Source: Acidobacteriota bacterium | GTDB taxonomy: Bacteria; Acidobacteriota; Terriglobia; Terriglobales; SCQP01 | Assembly (NCBI GenBank): GCA_027315185.1 | Contig: DAHUYO010000027.1 | Location: forward strand, 1 to 40,282 | DNA: 40,282 nucleotides | Direction: 5' to 3' | In this document: in pieces, positions 26,336 to 33,411 of the stretch | How the letters are laid out: the number at the start of each line of letters is the position of its first letter | Position numbering within the stretch: the first letter of the stretch is position 1 | The notes under the pieces: model-generated | What the model was told of the DNA's origin: nothing | Database searches by the model: none | The model's input: only the letters and a program-made list of their open reading frames with translations | Position numbers and translations under genes: made by a program

Positions 26336-26815
26336 TCAACGCAGCGATTGCGCCTTGCCCAGGCTGCGTATGTAAGCGACGAGCTGCCAAATCTGCGCGT
26401 CGGAGTTGATGTGCGCGAAGCCGGGCATTCCGGACAAACGGATTCCATTCTTGACCACCGCAAAGATTTCGCGGTCCGAGAGCTTCTGAACCGCGGCCGA
26501 ACCCAGGTCGGCGGGACGCGGGTACATCGAGCGCCCAATCGGCGACGGTTTGCGCCCAGTGTGCCCGTGGCAGCTGGCGCATTCCATGCCGAAGAGGCCG
26601 CCGCCGGCCGTGACGTCTCCGGGCGCGCGCGGCGGCGGCGGTGGAACCTTGTTGGCCTCGCGGGCAAGATACCAATTCCTGGCCGTCGTGGCGAAGGCGC
26701 TCTCGACCTTACCCGGCACAGGCAATGCACTGATCCCGTAGCCAAACATTAGGTAAGCCGTGATAGCCATGATCACGGCAACGATGAGAATGACAATCCG
26801 CCAGCCCCAGGTCAT
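26336..26815 (-). CDS. Membrane-anchored c-type cytochrome
   Basis: From the ATG at 26813-26815 the 159-residue product has an N-terminal hydrophobic helix (residues 6-28) that anchors or exports it, a Pro-rich linker (58-65) and one cytochrome c domain. The haem motif is C79-A-S-C82-H83, and M130 in SGMPGF is the likely sixth ligand. It would carry electrons in the periplasm. An in-frame ATG at 26857 would add 14 residues. The ribosome-binding site is poor for either. The gap of 230 bases to the AhpD-like gene downstream holds nothing recognisable. Confidence 0.85.
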   Translation of the reverse strand: MTWGWRIVILIVAVIMAITAYLMFGYGISALPVPGKVESAFATTARNWYLAREANKVPPPPPRAPGDVTAGGGLFGMECASCHGHTGRKPSPIGRSMYPRPADLGSAAVQKLSDREIFAVVKNGIRLSGMPGFAHINSDAQIWQLVAYIRSLGKAQSLR

Positions 26816-27072
26816 AGCGTTGACTGACGCCGGCTCCAGCGCGGCTGGGTGGTGCATGCAGCCGCGCTTGGCGCTGCGCTGCGCGTGCCTCCTGCTCGCG
26901 CCGGCTGAAGACGCGCGCCGCATTGCGTCTACAGCGCCTGCCGGTGTTTTTCACCTTGCGGACCGGATCCGCAAGGGGTCACGACGCGGGCGCCGCGGCC
27001 TTTCGCGCCGACACCGCCCGCGCTGGAACCAGCGCGGCGCAAGCAGGCGGGGCGGTCCCGCCCTCAGCAGCG

Positions 27073-27432
27073 CTAGCGAACCCGCGCGATTCGCTCCACG
27101 TGAATGGTCTTGGTGGCGGCGTCGTAGGTGCCGGTAATGCGCACATTTTCACCGGCGAAAGCGCGCGGTTTCTTTTGATTGTCAAGCTTGTAGATCGTTT
27201 TGTGCGCGGAGTTGTACAGCACGAATTTGCTGCCAGCCTTGACGCAGGCCAAGGTGCAGGCTCGCGGAGTGTGGGTGCCGGTCATTTTGTAGCCGGCGGC
27301 GTGGCTGCCGGTGGCGGCGCAGGCGCTGTCCATGATTTGGCCGGTAAAGGCGCGTGCGCGTGTGTGAGTCTGCGCCAGCGCCAGGCCCGCGGAGATTACG
27401 ATCAAAAAGATAAACGACAATGCTTTTCTCAT
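27073..27432 (-). CDS. Small secreted protein, DUF5818-like
   Basis: The 119-residue protein has a clear signal peptide (MRKALSFIFLIVISAGLALA). The mature part FTGQIMDSACA, then ACTLACVKAGSKFVLY, YKLDNQKKPRAFAGENV and GTYDAATKTIHV forms a small beta fold with three cysteines. I recall this pattern as DUF5818, common in Acidobacteriota; function is unknown. AGGAGAG lies five bases before the ATG at 27430-27432, a strong site. It stands alone at the end of the outer island. Confidence 0.82.
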   Translation of the reverse strand: MRKALSFIFLIVISAGLALAQTHTRARAFTGQIMDSACAATGSHAAGYKMTGTHTPRACTLACVKAGSKFVLYNSAHKTIYKLDNQKKPRAFAGENVRITGTYDAATKTIHVERIARVR

Positions 27433-27908
27433 CTGTTCTCTCCTTTCTATTCAGCACCGGTCGCGCCCTCCGGAATTGCCAGCTGCATGAGGACGGCGAG
27501 CGGCTAAACATCAGAATATCACGATTAGATATATTCGGCAGGGCGTGTGCGTACTTACCCGCCCCACGCCAGGCGCCGCTGACACCGCCGCTCCGCCGAA
27601 AAGCGAAAGCGGCGGCTGGGTGGCTTCAGATTTCCGGACAGGGGGCACAACCCGGCGATGGTCCCAATGTGATTGGGCACGAAAAATAGGAGGTGATCAA
27701 TCGCCCTCGCATTGACCAGCGCGGCGACGCCCGCGGATTGCTCGAACGAGTTGAGGCCGGGACGTTCCCGGATCTTTGGTGCTGTGGGGCGACCCCAATC
27801 CGACCACCTTGGTAGCCGCAAAGCGATTTGAGGAAAAGGCCCCGCCAATATGAGCGCCACAACCACGGCGCAATTGGCGCCGTTTGCGGCGGGGCGTTTG
27901 GCAAGCCG
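27433..27908. other. Gap with a possible decayed reading frame
   Basis: No intact gene is visible. On the plus strand 27690-27775 reads like protein (RPRIDQRGDARGLLERVEAG) and, after a one-base shift, 27778-27853 continues as LVLWGDPNPTTLVAAKRFEE and ends in TGA. This may be the tail of a broken gene. AGGAGGTGAT at 27689-27698 matches the anti-Shine-Dalgarno exactly but has no convincing start codon after it. Confidence 0.3.
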
Positions 27909-28128
27909 TTGAAAACGCTGGAGCCGACGGCCGGGGTCGAACCGGCGACCTGCTGATTACGAATTGAGCCAACGGCTACGCATCGCCGAATGCGTAAGCC
28001 TAATAATAACCTGGGCCTTGCGCCCATTTCCGCCCGCACGGAAGGAGCCGCCACGGCCTAAACGTGGCGTTGGTCTTGTTGGGTTTTGGGGAGGACGGGG
28101 GAACGCGAACGCCACAAACACGCCACAA
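27909..28128. repeat. R2: 56-bp tRNA-Thr att copy plus island end sequence
   Basis: Bases 27909-27964 are identical to 31219-31274, which covers the 3' part of tRNA-Thr, its CCA and ten bases beyond. This is the direct repeat expected for an att site. The end sequence from 27965 contains the dyads TTCCG/CGGAA (28028-28043) and CGCCACG/CGTGGCG (28049-28069). Bases 27918-28060 match R1 and about 28018-28128 match R3. Nothing else is seen before the HepT gene at 28174. Confidence 0.9.
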
Positions 28129-28173
28129 TCCGCTGCGACAGGCGAGGGCGCGGCGGGTCGGCGGAGCGGTCGC

Positions 28174-28518
28174 TCAGCCCAAGTCCGCAAGCCACTGCTC
28201 GATTTCGGCGCACAGCCTCGGCAGATCGCCTTGAATGACGCCCCAAACCACCTCGTGGGACACGGCGCTGTATCCGTGGATGAGCCGGTCGCGAAACCCG
28301 ATGATTTCGCGGCAATTGGTGATGCGGCTCCTGGTTTCAGGAAACCGAGCAGATGCCTGCCGCAGCGCCTCGCCAACGATCTCGAACTGCCGCTCCACTG
28401 CCGAGCGCAGCAATGGGTCGCCGCGATATTCTTCAAGCGTTGTGCCCTGCGTAAAAGCAATGAGAAGGCGGACGGCCTCGGCCGCATCCCAAACATAGGC
28501 GCGAAGGTCACGCGGCAT
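28174..28518 (-). CDS. hepT: HepT-like ribonuclease toxin (HEPN, DUF86)
   Basis: The 114-residue protein is a HEPN-domain toxin. Its active motif RDRLIHGY gives R76-x4-H81-G-Y83, the RX4HXY motif in which Arg and His cut RNA and the Tyr is the site of AMPylation by the partner antitoxin in studied MntA-HepT pairs. The ATG at 28516-28518 is two bases after the TGA of the MntA gene, so the two are co-translated. The segment AVERQFEIVGEALRQAS is also standard for DUF86. It is a stability or defence module inside the inner island. Confidence 0.93.
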   Translation of the reverse strand: MPRDLRAYVWDAAEAVRLLIAFTQGTTLEEYRGDPLLRSAVERQFEIVGEALRQASARFPETRSRITNCREIIGFRDRLIHGYSAVSHEVVWGVIQGDLPRLCAEIEQWLADLG

Positions 28519-28520
28519 GG

Positions 28521-28829
28521 TCAGGCTGCAAAGATGGGTTGCTGCGTTGCCAGGATTTCGCGGCGGATATAGGGATTGCGGATCGCCGACGCCTCAGCCA
28601 GGTCCACCCGTGCGCCGAGCAGTTCTTCCAGCGCCGCCGCCAACCCAAAATAAGCATGGGCATGTTCGGTGGCGGGCATCGGCTCGAACTCGACCAACAA
28701 GTCCACGTCGCTCCGGCCCGGCTGAGACTCCGCGCCCAGCGCCGAGCCGAATACCGCTAGCCTCCGTACGCGATAGCGGCGGCAAAGGGCGGCAAGTTCG
28801 CCTAGTTTCCCGTCAAGCGCGGCGTTCAT
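28521..28829 (-). CDS. mntA: MntA-like minimal nucleotidyltransferase antitoxin
   Basis: From the ATG at 28827-28829 (GGGGGA upstream) the 102-residue product is a minimal nucleotidyltransferase. The active-site signature is G28-S29 in FGSALG and D41-x-D43 in SDVDLLVEF, with the third acid D76 in RVDLAEA. MntA proteins neutralise HepT by adding AMP to its motif Tyr. All three acids are present, so it should be active. It is immediately upstream of hepT, the normal order for this pair. Confidence 0.93.
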   Translation of the reverse strand: MNAALDGKLGELAALCRRYRVRRLAVFGSALGAESQPGRSDVDLLVEFEPMPATEHAHAYFGLAAALEELLGARVDLAEASAIRNPYIRREILATQQPIFAA

Positions 28830-29340
28830 CGCGTTTCCCCCACTGCCTATGATAGGCGAACCGGCCGCGCCCCGCCCACCGCCGCTGCGCGGGCGACGCG
28901 AAGCACGCACCGCCCGCGGGTATTACCGGCCTACGCCCCGGTCCTTTGGGCCTGGCGGGTGCCAGCGGGCTAGGCCGCCGCGAACGGGTCGGGCGTAACC
29001 GGCGTTAATTTGAGACGCAGGGGCTGCCCATCGCCGCGAACGTTGAATTGAGCCTGTCTAACGGTTTGCTGGCGGAGTAGCCAAAACAAAAGCCGGCGCG
29101 TTGCGCCCATTTCCGCACGCACGGAAGGAACCGCCACGGCCTAAACGTGGCGTTGGTTTTGTTGGGCTTTGGGGAGCACGGGGGACGGCGAACGTCACAG
29201 ACACGTCACGGCCCTACAAGAAGCCTCCCTTGAAATGGGAAGGTTGGGCCTCTGGCGGAGCAGGCGGTCGCCCCTATTGGCGCCGCCAATCGGGCCGGGT
29301 GCGCTAAACTCTATCGTTGTCGCCAATCGAAAGCGGCCAA
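28830..29340. other. 511-base gap holding the third end-sequence copy and a gene-tail fragment
   Basis: No intact gene. R3 lies at 29101-29211. Next to it on the minus strand, 28972-29046 reads FNVRGDGQPLRLKLTPVTPD and ends in TAG, which looks like the C-terminal tail of a gene cut off by R3; the family is not recognised. ATTGGC-GCC-GCCAAT, a dyad at 29276-29290, lies just before the next gene. Confidence 0.45.
29101..29211. repeat. R3: island end sequence without the tRNA part
   Basis: This matches R2 at about 28018-28128 with roughly ten mismatches and keeps both dyads (TTCCG/CGGAA with six-base spacer, CGCCACG/CGTGGCG). Similarity fades between 29050 and 29100, then the short junction GAATTGAGCC (29045-29054) is shared with R1 and R2. 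Beyond it, where R1 and R2 have the tRNA-Thr fragment, R3 has unrelated sequence. Confidence 0.75.
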
Positions 29341-29871
29341 ATGCGCCTCCAGTTGACACTAGACCCCGGTGCGGGCAGCGACAAAGATTTGGTCAGGGCC
29401 CTCGCTGGGGCGCTCCCCGCGGAAGAGGGGCTGGATGTCTCTACCCGTTCTTTGCTCTCGGAGTCCGGCATAGGGGCACTGGCCTTCCTTGGCGTCACCG
29501 CGTGGATCGGCAAACGCGTGCTCGGGCCCACCCTAGACCAACCGGGGCAGTGGCTTCGCGACCTGCTGCTGGCCTACGTCGAGAGGCGGGGTGTCGGGCC
29601 CGTAGTGACCGTAACCTTGCAGCCGGGAAACGTAAGGATCGGCGTGCCAGTAGAGCACCTCGAAAGTTTGCATTTCCGCCTGGGCGGTGTGGCGGGTCTT
29701 CTGATGGAAATGGGGAGTCTTCCGTGTATCAGCGACGCAGACAGGGTCGTCATCTCCGCGAAGCCTGCCGGCGGTTGGACTGCGGAAATCTGGCCCGCCG
29801 ACATGGCGGCAACGGCAAGATATTGGCTTTACGACTCGGAATCCAGGTCTTGCGAGCCGAGATGGATGTGA
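29341..29871 (+). CDS. Unrecognised protein, possibly EACC1-like
   Basis: The 176-residue product starts at the ATG at 29341; an upstream TTG at 29317 is also in frame. It begins with a beta strand and DPGAG (RLQLTLDPGAG), a short helical segment and a hydrophobic stretch (about 43-62, IGALAFLGVTAWIGKRVLGP), then strand-rich sequence (VVTVTLQPGNVRIGV). The strand-DPG-helix-hydrophobic-strand order recalls the effector-associated constant component EACC1 described for bacterial conflict systems, but that match is from memory and weak. The C-terminal half (about 105-176) is not recognised. It converges on the next gene across 32 bases. Its place in an island with HepT/MntA and Res remnants fits a defence role, unproven. 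Confidence 0.6.
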   Translation: MRLQLTLDPGAGSDKDLVRALAGALPAEEGLDVSTRSLLSESGIGALAFLGVTAWIGKRVLGPTLDQPGQWLRDLLLAYVERRGVGPVVTVTLQPGNVRIGVPVEHLESLHFRLGGVAGLLMEMGSLPCISDADRVVISAKPAGGWTAEIWPADMAATARYWLYDSESRSCEPRWM

Positions 29872-29903
29872 TCTCCCCCAGCCCGGATTTTATCCCGTGG
29901 GCC

Positions 29904-30659
29904 TCAAGACTGACCGCTGGGCGCAAGGGCGTCCAATAGCTCGCCCGTGATGATCCATTTAGCGGCGGGATGAGCGGAAAACGTCACGGATAACCTGAAC
30001 GGCGTACTCCAGCCGGTACGTCCGTCCGCGCCGCGATGCTGGAGGCGCACGAACACCGGCCGCGAGCTAATCAGCACCAGCATTTGCCAGTCCATTCCCG
30101 TGGGGTCCAGCCCGAAAAGGTTTAGCAGCTCATTCTGGATGTCCACCCGCACGGACTCCTCGGCCCTAATAACCGCGTCGCGGAGGTGCGTGGGCGCGGC
30201 AAAAGGCGGTGGCATTACGGAAATCTCGAATCCGACCAAGCGAACGGCGTGCCGGCCGTAATTCCAAACTTCGAGGGTCGCCCGCTCGAACTGGATGCTT
30301 CTCACGTCCGTCAAACTGTGGCGGATTTGGGCGGTGCCGGCGATCCCGCCACGCGGCCATAGGTCGAGATGAACTCCCTGCTCCTCTGCCCACCGCGCCT
30401 GAAGTACGGCGAGCTGCTCCCGGGCGGCTTCCGCCTGCTCGGCCAGGCTCCTGCCCTGTTTTTCAAGCGACCTGCCCTGCTCCTTGCTCGCCTGAAGCGC
30501 TTTCCAGGCGGCAAACGCCAGGACCGTTGCTGCAATGAAGCTAAGCGAGGCGGCGGCAGCCTCGGTCTGCCGCGGCCAGCGGGTTGAGAGGGCCGTCGCG
30601 GCCAAAAACACCCCGACTGCGGACGCCGCAGCGACGGTGGCGCGCCCGCCCGCCGTCAT
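29904..30659 (-). CDS. Unrecognised membrane protein with coiled coil
   Basis: From the ATG at 30657-30659 the 251-residue product has two hydrophobic helices (about 6-24 and 37-55), then a charged coiled coil (about 58-95) with the repeated element EQGRSLEKQGRSLAEQ, and a beta-rich soluble domain to the end. Both termini would be on the same side, probably cytoplasmic. The start overlaps the TGA of the Res fragment (ATGA), so it was once coupled to a restriction gene. I do not recognise the soluble domain. The layout (two helices, coil, globular domain) resembles many membrane effectors of defence systems, but that is only an analogy. Confidence 0.65.
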   Translation of the reverse strand: MTAGGRATVAAASAVGVFLAATALSTRWPRQTEAAAASLSFIAATVLAFAAWKALQASKEQGRSLEKQGRSLAEQAEAAREQLAVLQARWAEEQGVHLDLWPRGGIAGTAQIRHSLTDVRSIQFERATLEVWNYGRHAVRLVGFEISVMPPPFAAPTHLRDAVIRAEESVRVDIQNELLNLFGLDPTGMDWQMLVLISSRPVFVRLQHRGADGRTGWSTPFRLSVTFSAHPAAKWIITGELLDALAPSGQS

Positions 30660-31015
30660 GGGACCAGCCCGCGAGCGCCGGGCAGGGCGGCCAGGTCGGC
30701 AAGACAGGAGGGGCGCAGGGCCTCGAAATCTTTTTGCGGGATTTTGGCGTAGCGCCAGGGCGTGCCGGTCAAAGCCGTCGCGTTCTCGCACCACTGCTCG
30801 GCGGCGGCGTCCTTGCGGGGCACGTCCGCCGTTTCCTGACCCTTGGTTTCGAGCAGCCGATGGCCGCCGCTCCCGTCCACCGCGACGAAATCCGGGTAAT
30901 AGGACCGCAGGTTCATGGCGGAGTTATTTTACCCGATGCAGAAGCCGAACGATTCCGGCAGCTCGGCGAACGCCTCTACGTCAGTGGCCGTTTCGCTGTC
31001 CAGAAATTGCGGGCC
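30656..31015 (-). pseudogene. C-terminal remnant of a type III restriction (Res) subunit
   Basis: On the minus strand FLDSETATDVEAFAELPESF then, after an in-frame TAA at 30929-30931, MNLRSYYPDFVAVDGSG, LLETKGQE, WCENATALTGTPWRYAKIPQ and KDFEALRP read as the end of a type III Res or DEAD/DEAH helicase-nuclease. YPDF with LLETKG is the nuclease-like core of that tail. Both halves are in the same frame, so the TAA is a nonsense change, probably at a Tyr codon. Everything before about 31015 (helicase domain) is missing. An 86-residue product from the ATG at 30914-30916 could still be made but would lack the helicase. Confidence 0.8.
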
Positions 31016-31228
31016 CGTTCGGGGCAGGTCGAATAGACGGCCCGGCCATGTGAGCTGGGAGGGCCGCACGGGAACAGGGGCCCCGAGGCCCCATTTTCCG
31101 GTCTCCGCGCGCGGTGACGGCCGCTGGGCAAGGCGGCTCGCCTGCCCAGGATAGCGGCGGGGAATGGGAACACGGGACGGGCGGCACACCCGGTCCCGGC
31201 GCGACCGACAGAAACTAATTGAAAACGC
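31016..31228. other. Gap between the Res remnant and tRNA-Thr
   Basis: An integrase gene would normally sit here, next to the tRNA 3' end. The 213 bases show no recognisable integrase or other gene. Bases 31219-31228 belong to the 56-bp direct repeat. Confidence 0.5.
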
Positions 31229-31304
31229 TGGAGCCGACGGCCGGGGTCGAACCGGCGACCTGCTGATTACGAATCAGCCGCTCTACCAACTGAGCTACGT
31301 CGGC
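31229..31304 (-). tRNA. tRNA-Thr (CGT)
   Basis: A full cloverleaf on the minus strand: acceptor GCCGACG/CGTCGGC, D stem GCTC/GAGC, anticodon stem GCTGA/TCAGC with loop TTCGTAA (anticodon CGT), T stem GCCGG/CCGGC with TTCGACC loop, discriminator T and encoded CCA (31229-31231). It is the integration target of the two islands to its left; its 3' part recurs at 27909-27964 and 23162. Confidence 0.96.
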
Positions 31305-31451
31305 CTTGGATTTTCACAGATTAGCACGGCGATTGCGGCGTTTCCGCCGGGGAGCGAGCCGGGGTGGGCGGAGCCGCGGGCGCCGAGAGGATAACGAGCG
31401 GCGACGCTGGCCCCGGGGCCTCCGGGCGGCGAAATGTCCAGCGGAATTTCA

Positions 31452-31479
31452 GTTGTATTCAATGTAACAGGGGTACACT
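31452..31479 (+). promoter_or_regulatory. Possible promoter and operator of the VWFA-related gene
   Basis: A dyad GTTGTATTCAATGTAAC (31452-31468; arms GTTnnATT and AATnnAAC) precedes a -10-like TACACT (31474-31479). The ATG follows nine bases later, so the mRNA would be almost leaderless. No good -35 is seen. Confidence 0.35.
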
Positions 31480-31488
31480 GGGCGCGTT

Positions 31489-33174
31489 ATGCGAGTAGCG
31501 GGCCGCATTGCGATGTTAGCGATGCTGGCTCCAGGGCTGGCGCTGGCGCAGGCGCCACCGCGCAGGATACCCTCGTTCCGGACCGCCGTGCGGCGGGTGC
31601 TGGTGCCCGTCACCGTGCTCAACGGCAAGGGTCAGGTGGTCCGCGGGCTGCGCCGGAAAGATTTCGAGTTATTGGTGGATGGGCAAAGGGTGCGGATCCG
31701 CAGCGTGGATTGGATCCATGCCGCGCGCAGCGCGGCGGGGGCGCGGGTCAACGGCCATGCTCCCGGCGTGTTCACCAACCGGCCGCATCGGACGCCGCCG
31801 AGTTGGGTGGTGCTGCTGATTGACTTCCAGAACACGCCGCTGGAGGACATGATGTGGATGCGCGCCGGCGTGCTGCGCTTCCTGCGCAGCGATCTGCGGC
31901 CGGGGCAACCGATGGCGATTTTCGGCGTGTCCGACGGCTTGCTGATGTTGCAGCCATTCACGTACAACCGGCGACGATTGCTGATGGCGGCGGGACAATG
32001 GATCCGGCCGCGGCTGGATTATAATCTCGCCTTTTCGCCGCCCCGCATTTCGGCCGTGGGCGCCAGCCCCTCCGGGGTGCCACGCCGGCAAAATACGGAG
32101 TGGGGAGACATCCATGCCATGGACCGAGGGGCTGGCATCTCAACCACCGATGGCGTGTTGCGGCAACTGGCGGCAACCTTATCGCCGCTACCCGGGCGCA
32201 AGGTGGTAATTTGGGCCGGGGATGGGGCTCCGTTGGCTTGGAACCCGGCATGGAGTTCGTCGTCGCCGAGCGAACTTCTTCAGGCGCTGCCGGAGGCCAA
32301 CGAGGATAGATGGCGCGAGAACGCCGGCACCTATCAACTGCTGAACGAGGCCGACGTTGAACTCTTCCCGCTGGACCCGCGCGGCGTCTGGCTGGCCATG
32401 CCCGCCGCCTACCGCGCGGGCCTTCCCGGGCGGCGCCAGTCCGTGATGCTCAATACCCCCGGATTGGGCTCCGCGCGCGGCGGGCAAGGAAAGAACCCGG
32501 TCCGTTCCGGCGGGCAGATGCTGAGCTGGAGCGCGATGCAGGACGCCGCGCACAAGACCGGCGGGAAGGCGCTGATCGGAGACAATTTTTTGTGGCAGTC
32601 GCTGGGACAGGCACAGCGGGAATGGTCCAACTATTACCTGCTCAGCTTCCAGCCGCCGCGCGATCCGCGCGGCGAGGTGCGCTACCACCACATCCGCGTG
32701 GCGGTGGACCGGCCCGGGTTGTCGGTGCAGGCTCGGCAGGGCTATATCACCCGGGCGCCGCAGGTGCTGCGCGTGGAGCATCCCCGGCCGGGTTTCGAAA
32801 TGGGCGCAGCCAGCATGGCGGATGTCAGCGGCATTCCGTTGCAGGTTCATTTGGGGGGATGGTGGGTGCAAGGCAAGCAGCGCTTCCGCGCCTACCGGTT
32901 CAGTGTGCCGCTGGGCGGCGCCGGCTGCCGGCACGGGTCGCCCTGCCAACTGATCGCCGGCGTGGTGGTTTCCGGCCCGCGCGGCCGGGTTGTCGGCCAG
33001 CGCGGTTATTTAGTGAAGCTACGGCGCGGCTTGCGGTCCTCCGGACGCATTGGGCTGCGCGGGCGGATCACGGTCCGGCGCCGGCCTGTCTACCTGGTGC
33101 GGTTCATGGTCCGGGCCGTACCTAGCGGCCGCTTCGGGGAAGTGGTCATTGCCGTCCATCCCCCGAAGCGCTAA
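31489..33174 (+). CDS. Secreted VWFA-related domain protein (acidobacterial type)
   Basis: The 561-residue protein has a signal peptide (about 1-21, RIAMLAMLAPGLALAQ). The segment RRVLVPVTVLNGKGQVVRGL-RKDFELLVDG is the usual start of acidobacterial VWFA-related proteins (TIGR03436 group). It is followed by a VWFA-like fold: VVLLIDFQNTP replaces the canonical DxSxS with DFQNT, GRKVVIWAGDGAP is the central strand, and YYLLSFQPP closes the domain near residue 390. A Gly/Arg-rich beta region of about 150 residues ends the protein. It probably binds proteins or the envelope outside the membrane; function unknown. No ribosome-binding site precedes the ATG at 31489. It is the first gene right of tRNA-Thr and is divergent from it. 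Confidence 0.85.
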   Translation: MRVAGRIAMLAMLAPGLALAQAPPRRIPSFRTAVRRVLVPVTVLNGKGQVVRGLRRKDFELLVDGQRVRIRSVDWIHAARSAAGARVNGHAPGVFTNRPHRTPPSWVVLLIDFQNTPLEDMMWMRAGVLRFLRSDLRPGQPMAIFGVSDGLLMLQPFTYNRRRLLMAAGQWIRPRLDYNLAFSPPRISAVGASPSGVPRRQNTEWGDIHAMDRGAGISTTDGVLRQLAATLSPLPGRKVVIWAGDGAPLAWNPAWSSSSPSELLQALPEANEDRWRENAGTYQLLNEADVELFPLDPRGVWLAMPAAYRAGLPGRRQSVMLNTPGLGSARGGQGKNPVRSGGQMLSWSAMQDAAHKTGGKALIGDNFLWQSLGQAQREWSNYYLLSFQPPRDPRGEVRYHHIRVAVDRPGLSVQARQGYITRAPQVLRVEHPRPGFEMGAASMADVSGIPLQVHLGGWWVQGKQRFRAYRFSVPLGGAGCRHGSPCQLIAGVVVSGPRGRVVGQRGYLVKLRRGLRSSGRIGLRGRITVRRRPVYLVRFMVRAVPSGRFGEVVIAVHPPKR

Positions 33175-33186
33175 TCCGCTCCGGCG

Positions 33187-33411
33187 CTAGTGAGGCTGGA
33201 GGAAGTAGAGAATCCAGCCGGCGATGACGGTGCCGATGAGGAAACAGGCGAAGCAAAAGGCGCCGTAGCGGATTTGGGCGCGAGGCTCCTCGCGCAGGGT
33301 GATGGCGAAGACCACCGAGGCGAACAACGCGAAAACGATGACGGCGGTGAACTGGGACATCACCACCACGGCGAGAGGCGCGAGCAAGGCGAGGGAGAGG
33401 CCGGCGACCAT
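33187..33411 (-). CDS. Small two-helix membrane protein
   Basis: The 74-residue product starts at an ATG (33409-33411) that overlaps the TAA of the upstream DUF6677-like gene by one base, implying coupled translation. It has two hydrophobic helices (about 1-40, VAGLSLALLAPLAVVVMSQF onward, and 50-70, YGAFCFACFLIGTVIAGWIL) with a charged turn REEPRAQIR between. I recognise no family. Its fixed pairing with the upstream gene suggests both act together in the membrane. Confidence 0.75.
   Translation of the reverse strand: MVAGLSLALLAPLAVVVMSQFTAVIVFALFASVVFAITLREEPRAQIRYGAFCFACFLIGTVIAGWILYFLQPH

Larger units (their letters stand above)
23162..27964. mobile_element. Outer putative genomic island at tRNA-Thr
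   Basis: About 4.8 kb bounded by the tRNA-Thr 3' fragments at 23162 and 27909-27964. It carries two AhpD-like genes, a xylose-isomerase-like gene, a cytochrome c and a small secreted protein. Its left part is visibly less GC-rich in coding sequence than the flanks. No integrase is recognisable. The boundaries are inferred from the tRNA fragments only. Confidence 0.55.
27909..31274. mobile_element. Inner putative genomic island at tRNA-Thr
   Basis: About 3.4 kb flanked by perfect 56-bp direct repeats (27909-27964 and 31219-31274), the second inside the intact tRNA-Thr gene. Contents: HepT/MntA, one EACC1-like and one membrane protein of unknown role, a broken Res fragment and a third copy of the end sequence. 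No integrase or transposase is recognisable, so the element is either decayed or moved by an enzyme in trans. Confidence 0.65.

Noticed and set aside
27909..28054. Minus-strand frame with SIRNQQVAGSTPAVGS, also seen at 23150-23300
   Set aside because: It is a translation of the tRNA-Thr fragment and its flank, not a gene.
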